A stretch of DNA of 16,505 nt, taken from positions 1 through 16,505 of the forward strand of contig CAKZLS010000246.1 of the NCBI GenBank assembly GCA_937127205.1, written 5' to 3'. Positions 7,214 to 13,449 of the stretch are shown one piece after another. A model generated the notes under the pieces. That model did not search any database. It was not told the DNA's origin and saw only the letters and a program-made list of their open reading frames with translations. The translations under genes and the position numbers were made by a program. This DNA is from an uncultured Rhodospirillales bacterium (lineage in GTDB: Bacteria > Pseudomonadota > Alphaproteobacteria > Rhodospirillales > Defluviicoccaceae). Position 1 is the first letter of the stretch. The number at the start of each line of letters is the position of its first letter.

Positions 7214-9148
7214 TTACTTTGCCACCTTCTTTTCCTCTGCGGCGGCCTCGTCATCACCCGCGGCGTCAGCTTCCGGCTGAGCTTCCTCCACCGCTTCCTC
7301 GGCGGGCTCGCTGGCCGCTTCCTCGGCGGCTTCCGCAGGTTCCGGGGTATCTCCACCGTCGCTCGCGGCAACTTCTTCCGCGGGGGCTTCCTCAGCCGGC
7401 GCGCTCTGCGCCGCTTCGGCCCGCTCCGCCGATTCGCGCTTTTCCTTGATGGCGGCGCCCAGGATATCGCCGAGGCTGGCGCCTGAGTCGGACGAGCCAT
7501 AAGTCGCGACGGCTTTCTTCTCCTCTTCGATTTCGCGCGCTTTGATCGACAGGATCAGACGGCGGGTGGAGTGATCGATCTGAGTAACCTTGGCATCCAC
7601 CTTCTCGCCGGGAGCAAAGCGATCGGGCCGCTGCTCTCCGCGGTCGCGCGACAGGTCGACTTTGCGGATCACGCCCGGCATACCGTCGCCGATCTGAACC
7701 TCGATCGCGTTGTCGAGAATGGCAGTGACCGTTCCAGTCACCACGGTACCGCGCTTGACGCTCGATATACCCGATTGGAACGGGTCTTCCTCAAGCTGCT
7801 TGATCCCGAGGCTGATGCGCTCTTTGTCCACATCCACATCGAGAATCTTGGCGCTGACGGTATCACCCTTCTTGTAGGGCGCCACAGCTTCCTCTCCGGA
7901 CTGGCTCCATGAGAGATCGGAAAGGTGAACCATGCCGTCGATGTCGCCGGCGAGCCCAACGAACAAGCCGAACTCGGTGATGTTCTTGACCTCGCCCTCG
8001 ACCACGGTGTTGACCGGGAATTGCTCGAGGAAGGCCTCCCACGGGTTGGGAAGGCATTGCTTGAGGCCCAGGCTGATGCGGCGTTTTTCCTTGTCCACGT
8101 CCAGCACAACCACTTCGACTTCCTGGCTGGTGGAGACAATTTTCCCGGGATGGATGTTCTTTTTGGTCCAGCTCATTTCCGAAACATGGACGAGCCCCTC
8201 AACGCCGGGCTCCAGCTCGATGAACGCACCGTAATCGGTTATGTTCGTCACTCGGCCGGTGAATTTCGCGCTGATCGGGTATTTGAGGTCGGCGCCATCC
8301 CACGGATCGGCCTCGAGCTGCTTCATGCCCAAGGAGATACGCTGGGTTTCCGGATTGAAGCGAATTACCTGCACATTGACCGTTTCGCCGATCTGCAGGG
8401 CTTCGGTGGGGTGATTGATCCGCCGCCATGAAATGTCGGTTACATGCAGCAGGCCATCGACACCGCCGAGATCCACGAATGCGCCGTAATCGGTGATATT
8501 CTTCACCACGCCTTCCAGAACCTGGCCTTCCTTGAGGTTGGCGATCAGTTCGGAGCGGGCTTCTGCGCGGGTCTCTTCAAGTACGGCGCGGCGGGACACC
8601 ACGATATTGTTGCGGGTCCTGTCCATTTTCAGGATCTGGAACGGCTGGGGCGTGTTCATCAGCGGGTTGATATCGCGCACCGGCCGGATGTCCACCTGAC
8701 TGCCTGGAAGGAATGCCACCGCTCCCGACAGATCGACGATGAAACCGCCCTTGACCCGTCCGAAAATCGTCCCGGTGATGCGTTCACCGTTATTGAACGC
8801 TTTCTCGAGCGTGTTCCAGGCTTCTTCGCGCCGGGCCTTTTCGCGGCTGAGCTGGATGTTTCCATCCTTGTCCTCGAACCGTTCGACAAAAACGTCGACA
8901 TGGTCGCCGGGTGCCATTTTGACATCCTGACCCGGCGAAATGAACTCCTTCAGCGGCACGCGTCCTTCGGACTTAAGGCCAACATCGATGACGACCGCGT
9001 CGTTATCGACGCTGAGGACGGTCCCTGTAACGACCTGGCCTTCGAAGCCATCCTTCTCGCCCATCGACTCGGCGAGCAAATCCGCAAAATTCTCGTTTGC
9101 GGCGAATGGCGGCTCCTCGGCGGGAGTCCCGGTGACGGTTGCTGTCAT
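7214..9148 (-). CDS. rpsA: 30S ribosomal protein S1
   Basis: S1 binds single-stranded mRNA and brings it to the 30S subunit. The 644-residue protein has six S1 OB-fold repeats at about residues 36-103, 122-188, 208-276, 293-363, 380-450 and 467-536; repeats 3 to 5 carry the NITDYGAF or NITEFGLF core. A tail of about 100 residues follows, very rich in Ala and Glu and ending in a short Lys patch. It makes the protein longer than the 557-residue E. coli S1. I chose the ATG giving MTATVTGTPAEEPP because that fits the family N-terminus; an upstream in-frame extension of 37 codons is poor protein. The ribosome site is weak (GGGAAA), as is common for S1, which controls its own mRNA in E. coli. Confidence 0.97.
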   Translation of the reverse strand: MTATVTGTPAEEPPFAANENFADLLAESMGEKDGFEGQVVTGTVLSVDNDAVVIDVGLKSEGRVPLKEFISPGQDVKMAPGDHVDVFVERFEDKDGNIQLSREKARREEAWNTLEKAFNNGERITGTIFGRVKGGFIVDLSGAVAFLPGSQVDIRPVRDINPLMNTPQPFQILKMDRTRNNIVVSRRAVLEETRAEARSELIANLKEGQVLEGVVKNITDYGAFVDLGGVDGLLHVTDISWRRINHPTEALQIGETVNVQVIRFNPETQRISLGMKQLEADPWDGADLKYPISAKFTGRVTNITDYGAFIELEPGVEGLVHVSEMSWTKKNIHPGKIVSTSQEVEVVVLDVDKEKRRISLGLKQCLPNPWEAFLEQFPVNTVVEGEVKNITEFGLFVGLAGDIDGMVHLSDLSWSQSGEEAVAPYKKGDTVSAKILDVDVDKERISLGIKQLEEDPFQSGISSVKRGTVVTGTVTAILDNAIEVQIGDGMPGVIRKVDLSRDRGEQRPDRFAPGEKVDAKVTQIDHSTRRLILSIKAREIEEEKKAVATYGSSDSGASLGDILGAAIKEKRESAERAEAAQSAPAEEAPAEEVAASDGGDTPEPAEAAEEAASEPAEEAVEEAQPEADAAGDDEAAAEEKKVAK

Positions 9149-9307
9149 GTGATCGATTTTCCCAAACTCTTGTCTATGGTTCCAGGGCTGCCATCGCACG
9201 TACGTCACATGCACACGGCAACAAGGTTGATATTTGAAGCCATCGTCAAACCGCGGCAATGGCAGTGAAAATTAGCAACGGCAGTCCGCGTCTCAGACAC
9301 GTCCCCG
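9149..9307 (-). promoter_or_regulatory. cmk-rpsA spacer, rpsA leader
   Basis: This 159-bp gap separates the cmk stop from the rpsA start. It contains no convincing gene; the open frame continuous with rpsA is judged leader. A TTGACG lies on the minus strand at about 9250-9245 but lacks a good -10 at the right distance. No terminator with a T-run is visible, so cmk transcripts may continue into rpsA. The length and the weak Shine-Dalgarno agree with the autoregulated rpsA leaders known in other proteobacteria, but I cannot show an S1 binding fold from sequence alone. Confidence 0.3.
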
Positions 9308-9964
9308 TTAATCCGATGAGCGCCCGGCTGAAACAAGCCGAAGCGCGAGATTAAACACTTCATCGGGATTTAGGGTGCTCGTGTCGATCAGTAAAGCGTT
9401 TTCGGCCGGCGCCAAAGGCGCGGCATCGCGCTCGGAGTCCCGCGTATCGCGTTCCTTCATGTCTTTCAGAACACGTGTATGTATAGCTTCGACGCCGCGT
9501 TCCCGCAACTCCTTAACACGGCGGGCGGCACGAACCTCGAGAGATGCATTCACGAACAGCTTTCGATCGGCGTCCGGACAGACCACCGTTCCCACATCCC
9601 GGCCATCGAGAACGGCCCCTGGCGCTCCGTTGGGAGGGCTGGCGGCGAATTGCCGCTGGAAGTCGAGCAAGGCCGCGCGCACTGACGGAATGGCCGCCAC
9701 TTTGGACGCCGCGTTGGCCGCCTCGTCACCGCGCAGATCCGGCCGCTTCAGATCCTCGGGTGCGAGCGCCAGCGCCGCTGATGTGGCCGCTTCCGCATCG
9801 GCGGGATCGGCGCCGCGCTCCAGCGTCTTGAGACCCACGGCCCGATAGATCAGGCCGGTGTCAAGGTATGCATAGCCCAGATGATTGGCGATCCTTCGGG
9901 CCAGTGTACCTTTGCCGGCGGCTGCCGGACCATCGATGGCGATAACGGTCGAACGAGCATTCAT
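9308..9964 (-). CDS. cmk: Cytidylate kinase
   Basis: Cmk phosphorylates CMP and dCMP with ATP, recycling pyrimidine nucleotides from RNA and phospholipid turnover. The 218-residue protein starts MNARSTVIAIDGPAAAGKGT, whose P-loop has Lys18. YLDTGLIYRAVG follows, then the CMP-binding LDGRDVGTVVCPDAD and the arginine-rich lid (RAARRVKELRERG through RDTRDSERDAAPL). A longer open frame adds 38 residues unlike the family and is rejected. In many alphaproteobacteria aroA lies just upstream of cmk; here the upstream neighbour is a divergent DUF1538 operon instead. Confidence 0.97.
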   Translation of the reverse strand: MNARSTVIAIDGPAAAGKGTLARRIANHLGYAYLDTGLIYRAVGLKTLERGADPADAEAATSAALALAPEDLKRPDLRGDEAANAASKVAAIPSVRAALLDFQRQFAASPPNGAPGAVLDGRDVGTVVCPDADRKLFVNASLEVRAARRVKELRERGVEAIHTRVLKDMKERDTRDSERDAAPLAPAENALLIDTSTLNPDEVFNLALRLVSAGRSSD

Positions 9965-10165
9965 GCGAAACGGCTTCCAGGTACGCTGTTGGAAACGGGG
10001 GTGTCGAAACCGGCCTTTTAGTTCGCGCCGCCCTGAAAAGCAAAGGTTAGCGCTCCAACGCGAGATGGATTTCTCCATCCTTTTCGACCAAAATAGTCCC
10101 CTTTGATCGCGCCGGCCGACGGTAATGGTATCGCCATCGTGCCGGTCAGGGGGATTGTCTTTGGC
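9965..10165. promoter_or_regulatory. Divergent intergenic region between cmk and the DUF1538 operon
   Basis: About 200 bp between the cmk start (minus) and the first DUF1538 start (plus), so promoters for both directions should lie here. A perfect 6-bp inverted repeat, GATGGA (10064-10069) and TCCATC (10074-10079) with a TTTC loop, could be an operator. GTCCCCTTTGA at 10096-10106 resembles a motif upstream of pyrF. I cannot place a convincing -35/-10 pair on either strand. Confidence 0.4.
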
Positions 10166-10909
10166 ATGACTGGGTTTGTACGCCGCTTTCTGCGCCTGCT
10201 GGCGGCGGCGTTCCGCGATCTGTTACCCATCGCGCTGGTGATCACTTTCTTCCAGCTGGTCGTTCTTCAACAACCCTTCCCCAATATCGAACGTGTTTTG
10301 ATCGGGGTCGTGTTCGTCGCGGTGGGTTTGACCCTGTTCGTGCGCGGCCTGGAAATGGGGCTGTTTCCCCTCGGCGAGGCAATGGCGGACGCGTTCGCCC
10401 GCAAGGGTAGCTTGACCGGCTTGTTGACCTTTGCCTTCGCTCTGGGCTTCGGCGCAACTGTCGCTGAGCCGGCGCTCATCGCTGTCGCCGCTGAGGGCGC
10501 GAGAGCCGCGACCGAAGCAAAGGTCATCGCCGACGACCCCGATGCCCTCACCTCGTATGCCCTGCATCTCCGTCTAACGGTGGCCGTTTCAGTCGGCGTC
10601 GCCCTGGTGATCGGCGTCCTGCGTATTCTCAAAGGTTGGCCCATTCACTACCTGATCATAGGTGGCTACATCGTGGTGATGGCCCTGACCACAATGGCGC
10701 CGCCGGAAATCGTCGGCATCGCCTATGACTCTGGAGGGATCACAACGTCAACCATCACGGTGCCGCTGGTCGCCGCCCTCGGCGTCGGTCTGGCAACCGT
10801 CATTCGCGGCCGCAATCCGGCGATCGACGGGTTCGGACTGATCGCCTTCGCCAGTCTGACGCCCATCATGTTCGTTCTGGTTTTCGGGATGGTGGTAGGG
10901 GGACGCTGA
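10166..10909 (+). CDS. DUF1538 membrane protein, first of pair (UmpAB-type antiporter subunit)
   Basis: A 247-residue, very hydrophobic protein with about six or seven membrane segments. Family features visible are GLEMGLFPLGEAMA near residue 62, VAEPALIAV with Glu101, AYDSGGITTSTITVP with Asp188, and IDGFGLIAFASLTPIM with Asp221. The same signatures occur in the next gene, so the two are paralogs. From memory, a DUF1538 pair from a Halomonas strain (UmpAB) was reported as a two-component Na+(Li+,K+)/H+ antiporter needing both subunits; that function here is inference. Acidic residues in or near membrane segments would suit ion exchange. The ATG at 10166 is preferred, with AGGGGGA upstream; a TTG at 10103 would add 21 unlikely residues. 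The next gene begins one base after its stop. Confidence 0.85.
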   Translation: MTGFVRRFLRLLAAAFRDLLPIALVITFFQLVVLQQPFPNIERVLIGVVFVAVGLTLFVRGLEMGLFPLGEAMADAFARKGSLTGLLTFAFALGFGATVAEPALIAVAAEGARAATEAKVIADDPDALTSYALHLRLTVAVSVGVALVIGVLRILKGWPIHYLIIGGYIVVMALTTMAPPEIVGIAYDSGGITTSTITVPLVAALGVGLATVIRGRNPAIDGFGLIAFASLTPIMFVLVFGMVVGGR

Positions 10910-10910
10910 A

Positions 10911-11696
10911 ATGGAGATCCTCCGCCACACCCTGAACACCTTGGCCGCGACGATCGTGGATGTAACACCCATCATCACCATCCTTTTAGTCTTCCAGGTA
11001 TTTTTTCTGCGTCAGAAGCTGCCCAATGCGCGTCGGATCGTTGTCGGCTTTCTTTACGTGGTCGGCGGATTGGCCCTGTTTCTGGTGGGACTGGAGGAGG
11101 CTCTGTTTCCCTTGGGCAGAACCATGGCGGCGCAATTGACGGCGCCAGAATTCACCGGTACCGCCAGGGCTGCCGGCGCCGACTGGCGCGATTACCTTTG
11201 GGTTTATGCGTTTGCCGCCGGCGTCGGATTTGCCACCACCATCGCCGAGCCGGCGCTGATCGCCGTTTCGCTGAAGGCCCGGGATATCTCCGGTGGTACA
11301 ATCCATGTGTTGGGCCTGCGCTTGGCGGTGGCATTCGGCGTCGCCGTGGGCGTAGCCCTCGGGACATTCCGAATTGTTACCGGCACGCCGTTGCCGTTCT
11401 ACATCATTGCCGTGTATGTGATCGTCATCCTGCAGACCTATTGTTCTTCGAAGTCAATCATCCCCTTGGCCTATGACTCGGGCGGAGTCGCAACGTCGAC
11501 GGTGACGGTGCCGGTCGTCACTGCGCTCGGCCTCGGGCTCGCGACGGCCATTCCAGGACGGAGCCCGCTGATCGACGGCTTCGGACTGATTGCATTTGCC
11601 TGCGTGTTCCCCATTATGTCGGTAATGGCCTACGCTTGGTTGACGGCCTGGCTCCTTCGCTTGAAGGGGCGTTCGGAGAGAGAGAAACCGCGATGA
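10911..11696 (+). CDS. DUF1538 membrane protein, second of pair
   Basis: A 261-residue polytopic membrane protein, paralogous to the gene before it. It repeats the same signatures: GLEEALFPLGRTMA near residue 61, IAEPALIAV with Glu113, AYDSGGVATSTVTVP with Asp189 and IDGFGLIAFACVFPIM with Asp222. The C-terminus ends in a basic cytoplasmic-looking tail (LKGRSEREKPR). AGGGGGA precedes the ATG at about eight bases. The one-base spacing upstream and the ATGA overlap with the P-II-like gene downstream suggest the two membrane subunits and the P-II-like protein are made in fixed ratio. Predicted role: second subunit of a cation/proton antiporter; direct function in this organism is unknown. Confidence 0.85.
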   Translation: MEILRHTLNTLAATIVDVTPIITILLVFQVFFLRQKLPNARRIVVGFLYVVGGLALFLVGLEEALFPLGRTMAAQLTAPEFTGTARAAGADWRDYLWVYAFAAGVGFATTIAEPALIAVSLKARDISGGTIHVLGLRLAVAFGVAVGVALGTFRIVTGTPLPFYIIAVYVIVILQTYCSSKSIIPLAYDSGGVATSTVTVPVVTALGLGLATAIPGRSPLIDGFGLIAFACVFPIMSVMAYAWLTAWLLRLKGRSEREKPR

Positions 11697-12043
11697 ACCT
11701 GAAGCTGATCATGGCCCTGGTTGCCGACGACAAAACCGAGAGCGTGCTGCATGCCGCGCGTCAGGCCGGAGCCACCGGCGCCACGGTGATCACCAGCGTC
11801 CGCGGCGAGGGATTGGTCCCCGAAAAGACGTTTCTCGGCTTGGAACTGACGGCACAGCGCGACGTGCTGTTGTTTCTGGTGGCGGAAACCAAGGCGCGCG
11901 AGATCCTGGAAACCATCGCCGACGCGGTGAACCTGGATGACGAACCCGGGGCCGGCATTGCCTTTCAGGTAGCCATCGAAGATGCCGTTGGCCTCCGCTC
12001 CCAAACTCGGGCTCTGCTCAGCGAAATCGAGGACAAGGTATGA
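11693..12043 (+). CDS. P-II-like signalling protein, degenerate T-loop
   Basis: A 116-residue protein with the P-II length and ferredoxin-like pattern. MNLKLIMALVADDKTESVLHAARQ matches strand 1/helix 1, GATVITSVRGEG the strand leading into the T-loop, and PGAGIAF (85-91) the B-loop normally reading GDGKIF. The T-loop is shortened, and there is no tyrosine anywhere, so GlnD-type uridylylation at Tyr51 is impossible. By my alignment the B-loop Asp and Lys are Ala87 and Ile89, and one of the two C-terminal ATP-contacting arginines is Gly100, so ligand binding probably differs from GlnB/GlnK. Start and stop both use ATGA overlaps with its neighbours. It probably gates the adjacent DUF1538 transporter, as GlnK gates AmtB; that is inference. 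Confidence 0.8.
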   Translation: MNLKLIMALVADDKTESVLHAARQAGATGATVITSVRGEGLVPEKTFLGLELTAQRDVLLFLVAETKAREILETIADAVNLDDEPGAGIAFQVAIEDAVGLRSQTRALLSEIEDKV

Positions 12044-12459
12044 ACGGCAGCCCGATCATTCGGGTCGGGGACGTGATGACCCCAACCATCAAGAAAATTG
12101 CGGGAATGGCGACGGTTGCCGAGGCCATAGAAACGATGCGCGAGGCCGGCGTGAGTTCGCTGGTGGTGGAGCGCCGCGACGCCGCGGATGAATATGGCTT
12201 GGTGGCGATCACCGACATCGCCCGCGAAGTGATCGCCACCGAGCGTCCCGTTCACCGGGTCAATGTATATGAGATCATGACCAAACCGGTGCTGTCCGTG
12301 CCTGTGGACATGCAGACCAAGTACGCGGTGCGCCTGCTGGTAAGCTTCAAGCTGTCGCGGGCGCTGGTGGTGGATCACGCGCGGGCGCCGGCGGGGATCG
12401 TGACCTTGCGCGACATGGTTCTTTGCTATCAGGAACCTCAGCCCAGTCGCGCCAAATGA
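12040..12459 (+). CDS. Two-CBS-domain protein
   Basis: A 139-residue soluble protein made almost only of a CBS pair (Bateman module): first domain about residues 9-65 (VGDVMTPTIKKIAGMATVAEAI, then GLVAITDIAREV), second about 75-130 (VYEIMTKPVLSVPVDM, then GIVTLRDMVL). Such modules bind adenosine nucleotides such as AMP, ATP, SAM or c-di-AMP and regulate attached enzymes or channels. There is no effector domain in the chain, so its target must be another protein, most simply the DUF1538 pair or the P-II-like partner. Its start overlaps the P-II stop and its stop overlaps the next start, both as ATGA. The ligand cannot be read from sequence. Confidence 0.88.
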   Translation: MNGSPIIRVGDVMTPTIKKIAGMATVAEAIETMREAGVSSLVVERRDAADEYGLVAITDIAREVIATERPVHRVNVYEIMTKPVLSVPVDMQTKYAVRLLVSFKLSRALVVDHARAPAGIVTLRDMVLCYQEPQPSRAK

Positions 12460-13169
12460 TCGGCGTCGAAGCCCGCGGGCTGATGCGGCGTGCGCGCTCG
12501 GCGTCACTGGCGACGGCCCTACACAACCAGAGTGGCTGGCCTTACGTCTCGCTGGTTACCGTGGCCTGCGACTGCGACGGGAGCCCCCTACTGCTGTTAT
12601 CCGATCTCTCGGACCACACCCGCAACCTCAACAGCGAGACCCGCGCCTCGCTGCTGTTCGAGGAGGCCTCTGGGAAAGCCAATCCGCAAACCGGACCGCG
12701 GGTTTCGGTGCTCGGCCGTATCGAGAAGAGCGATCTCTACCGTCACCGCCGCCGGTTCCTGGCGCGTCATCAATCGGCCAAACTGTACGCCGGCTTCGGT
12801 GACTTCTCCATCTACCGGATGACTGTCGAGCGCGCCCATTACGTAGCCGGTTTCGGCCGCGCGCACTGGATCGACAGGGACGCGCTTCTGGTCGATGCGT
12901 GCGCAGCCGAAGACATCGCCGCCGGCGAACCCGGCATGCTCGACCGCATGAACGCGAAGCGTGCCGATTACGCCACCCTCTATGCCCAAAGGTTGCTCGG
13001 CCGACGAGGCGACGGATGGACTTTGGCCGGGATCGATCCCGACGGGTGCGACCTTCGTCGCAAGAACACGCTAGCGCGGCTGGACTTTCCCCACATGGTT
13101 GAAAATTCAGATGCACTCGAAGCGGTTTTATGCTCATTTTCCGACAAAATTAGGTCAGGCGATCCCTAA
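12456..13169 (+). CDS. HugZ/pyridoxamine 5'-phosphate oxidase-like protein with DUF2470-like C-terminus
   Basis: A 237-residue protein. Residues about 5-150 form a split-barrel flavin-binding-like domain (ARSASLATALHNQSGWPYVSLV, LLLLSDLSDHTRNLNSETRASLLFE, AHYVAGFGRAHWI). Residues about 160-235 resemble DUF2470 (MLDRMNAKRADYATLYAQRL, GIDPDGCDLRRKN). The architecture is that of HugZ-type heme-utilisation proteins and of many uncharacterised family members. The usual HxNxDH-like start of DUF2470 reads DRMNAKR here, so both histidines are replaced and heme handling is uncertain. Its ATG overlaps the CBS stop as ATGA, so it belongs to the same operon, although a link with ion transport is not obvious. 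The substrate is unknown. Confidence 0.8.
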   Translation: MIGVEARGLMRRARSASLATALHNQSGWPYVSLVTVACDCDGSPLLLLSDLSDHTRNLNSETRASLLFEEASGKANPQTGPRVSVLGRIEKSDLYRHRRRFLARHQSAKLYAGFGDFSIYRMTVERAHYVAGFGRAHWIDRDALLVDACAAEDIAAGEPGMLDRMNAKRADYATLYAQRLLGRRGDGWTLAGIDPDGCDLRRKNTLARLDFPHMVENSDALEAVLCSFSDKIRSGDP

Positions 13170-13449
13170 GAATCCGGTCGCAACCTCATGGAATCCCTAG
13201 CGCTTCCGGCAACTTGCATGCTGCACTGCGGTAACCCAGACTGGAATCGTCAGTTTTTCCCCCTGTTTCGCTTGCGTGCAAAACAGAATCATTACAAGAT
13301 ACGCGGCTCATGAACGCGGGATACTTCTATTCATTGCGCAACGGACAGGCGACTATACATTGCGCACAGTATCAGGCCGCTATTTGACACAATCGTTTAG
13401 GTGTCTTTGCGCGGGTAACTATAACTCCATCAGCGAGGGGAAACTCAAT
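13170..13449 (+). promoter_or_regulatory. pckG leader with repeated TTGC/GCAA palindromes
   Basis: A 280-bp non-coding leader; the open frame continuous with pckG through it is unlike PEPCK. It holds TTGCATGCTGCA (13214-13225), the palindromes TTGCGTGCAA (13272-13281) and TTGCGCAA (13334-13341), and a second CATTGCGCA (13358-13366) exactly 26 bp after the first (13332-13340). These look like binding sites for a dimeric regulator. TTGACA at about 13384-13389 is a candidate -35, though no good -10 follows at 16-18 bases; TATACA at 13354-13359 is another candidate -10. The regulator is unidentified. Confidence 0.45.
13240..13258 (+). terminator. Weak candidate intrinsic terminator after the DUF1538 operon
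   Basis: ACTGG (13240-13244) pairs with TCAGT (13250-13254), including one G-T pair, around a five-base loop, and runs into TTTTT (13254-13258). The stem is short, so this is only a tentative end for the transcript that began at 10166. It lies 70 bases after the HugZ-like stop. Confidence 0.25.

Noticed and set aside
7214..7460. Short direct repeats in the DNA of the rpsA 3' end
   Set aside because: They come from the Ala/Glu codon bias of the S1 tail and are not an independent repeat or CRISPR array.
8444..9268. A 274-codon plus-strand frame opposite rpsA
   Set aside because: It mirrors the S1 repeats, and no ribosome site or domain supports it.
10064..10079. Hairpin GATGGA-TTTC-TCCATC followed by CTTTT as a terminator
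   Set aside because: No plus-strand gene ends before it, the stem is only 6 bp, and it lies in a divergent promoter region; an operator is more likely.
13276..13449. Extension of PEPCK by 58 residues
   Set aside because: The extra residues do not resemble PEPCK, and GAGGGG sits at the right distance from the ATG at 13450.
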